A stretch of DNA of 5,905 nt from Bacteroidales bacterium (lineage in GTDB: Bacteria > Bacteroidota > Bacteroidia > Bacteroidales > UBA10428), in assembly GCA_003508755.1 (NCBI GenBank), contig DNTK01000322.1:1-5905 (forward strand), in the 5' to 3' direction. Of the stretch, positions 5,897 to 5,905 are shown one piece after another. A program made the position numbers and the translations under genes. How positions within the stretch are numbered: the first letter of the stretch is position 1; each line of letters begins with the position of its first letter. The notes under the pieces are model-generated. The model saw only the letters and a program-made list of their open reading frames with translations. It was not told the DNA's origin and did no database searches.

Positions 5897-5905
5897 GTCA
5901 ATTTC

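Noticed and set aside
1..5905. CRISPR arrays, tRNA or rRNA genes, insertion sequences, rho-independent terminators
   Set aside because: No direct repeats with spacers, cloverleaf-like segments, transposase-like frames or GC-rich hairpins with T-runs were seen; genes fill nearly the whole window.

Overview
The window is one compact gene string, all read on the minus strand (right to left). It is A+T-rich, with almost no intergenic space. The gene content suggests an anaerobic or microaerophilic member of the Bacteroidota: a DUF1573 lipoprotein, an Mrp ATPase without the C-terminal CxxC, and starts that mostly lack a Shine-Dalgarno. This placement is inference from gene style. No RNA gene, CRISPR array, mobile element or convincing terminator was seen.

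In order of transcription the string holds two tandem MinD/ParA-type ATPases, each with an inserted 2x[4Fe-4S] ferredoxin domain (5896-4997 and 5025-4135). Next come a short-form Mrp/NBP35 ATPase (4123-3329) and a 57-residue 2x[4Fe-4S] ferredoxin (3318-3145). These are followed by a three-helix DUF4405 membrane protein (3141-2404), a hotdog-fold thioesterase (2407-1982) and a metallo-beta-lactamase-fold protein of the COG1237 type (1991-1209). Then comes a broken trmO (1206-858), a DUF1573 lipoprotein (841-434), and the first 143 residues of an FAD/NAD(P)H oxidoreductase of the CoA-disulfide reductase family, which runs off the left edge (429-1). Overlaps of 29, 4 and 10 bp and gaps of 2 to 16 bp fit a single operon.

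The core (two ferredoxin-ATPases, Mrp, small ferredoxin, COG1237 hydrolase, TrmO) resembles the poorly understood iron-sulfur/metal-cluster loci of anaerobes. The best-known relative is the orange-protein (ORP) operon of Desulfovibrio. The expected NifX/ORP-like cluster carrier is not in the window and may lie beyond the right edge. What looks distinctive is the addition of a histidine-bearing DUF4405 membrane protein coupled to the small ferredoxin, plus two genes with a possible CoA/thiol theme (thioesterase and CoA-disulfide-reductase-like flavoprotein). A reasonable but unproven reading is a cytosolic Fe-S carrier/ATPase module linked to a membrane redox partner. The clearest lesion is in trmO: its two ends are recognisable, but the central S-adenosylmethionine-binding part is deleted and the frame is shifted.
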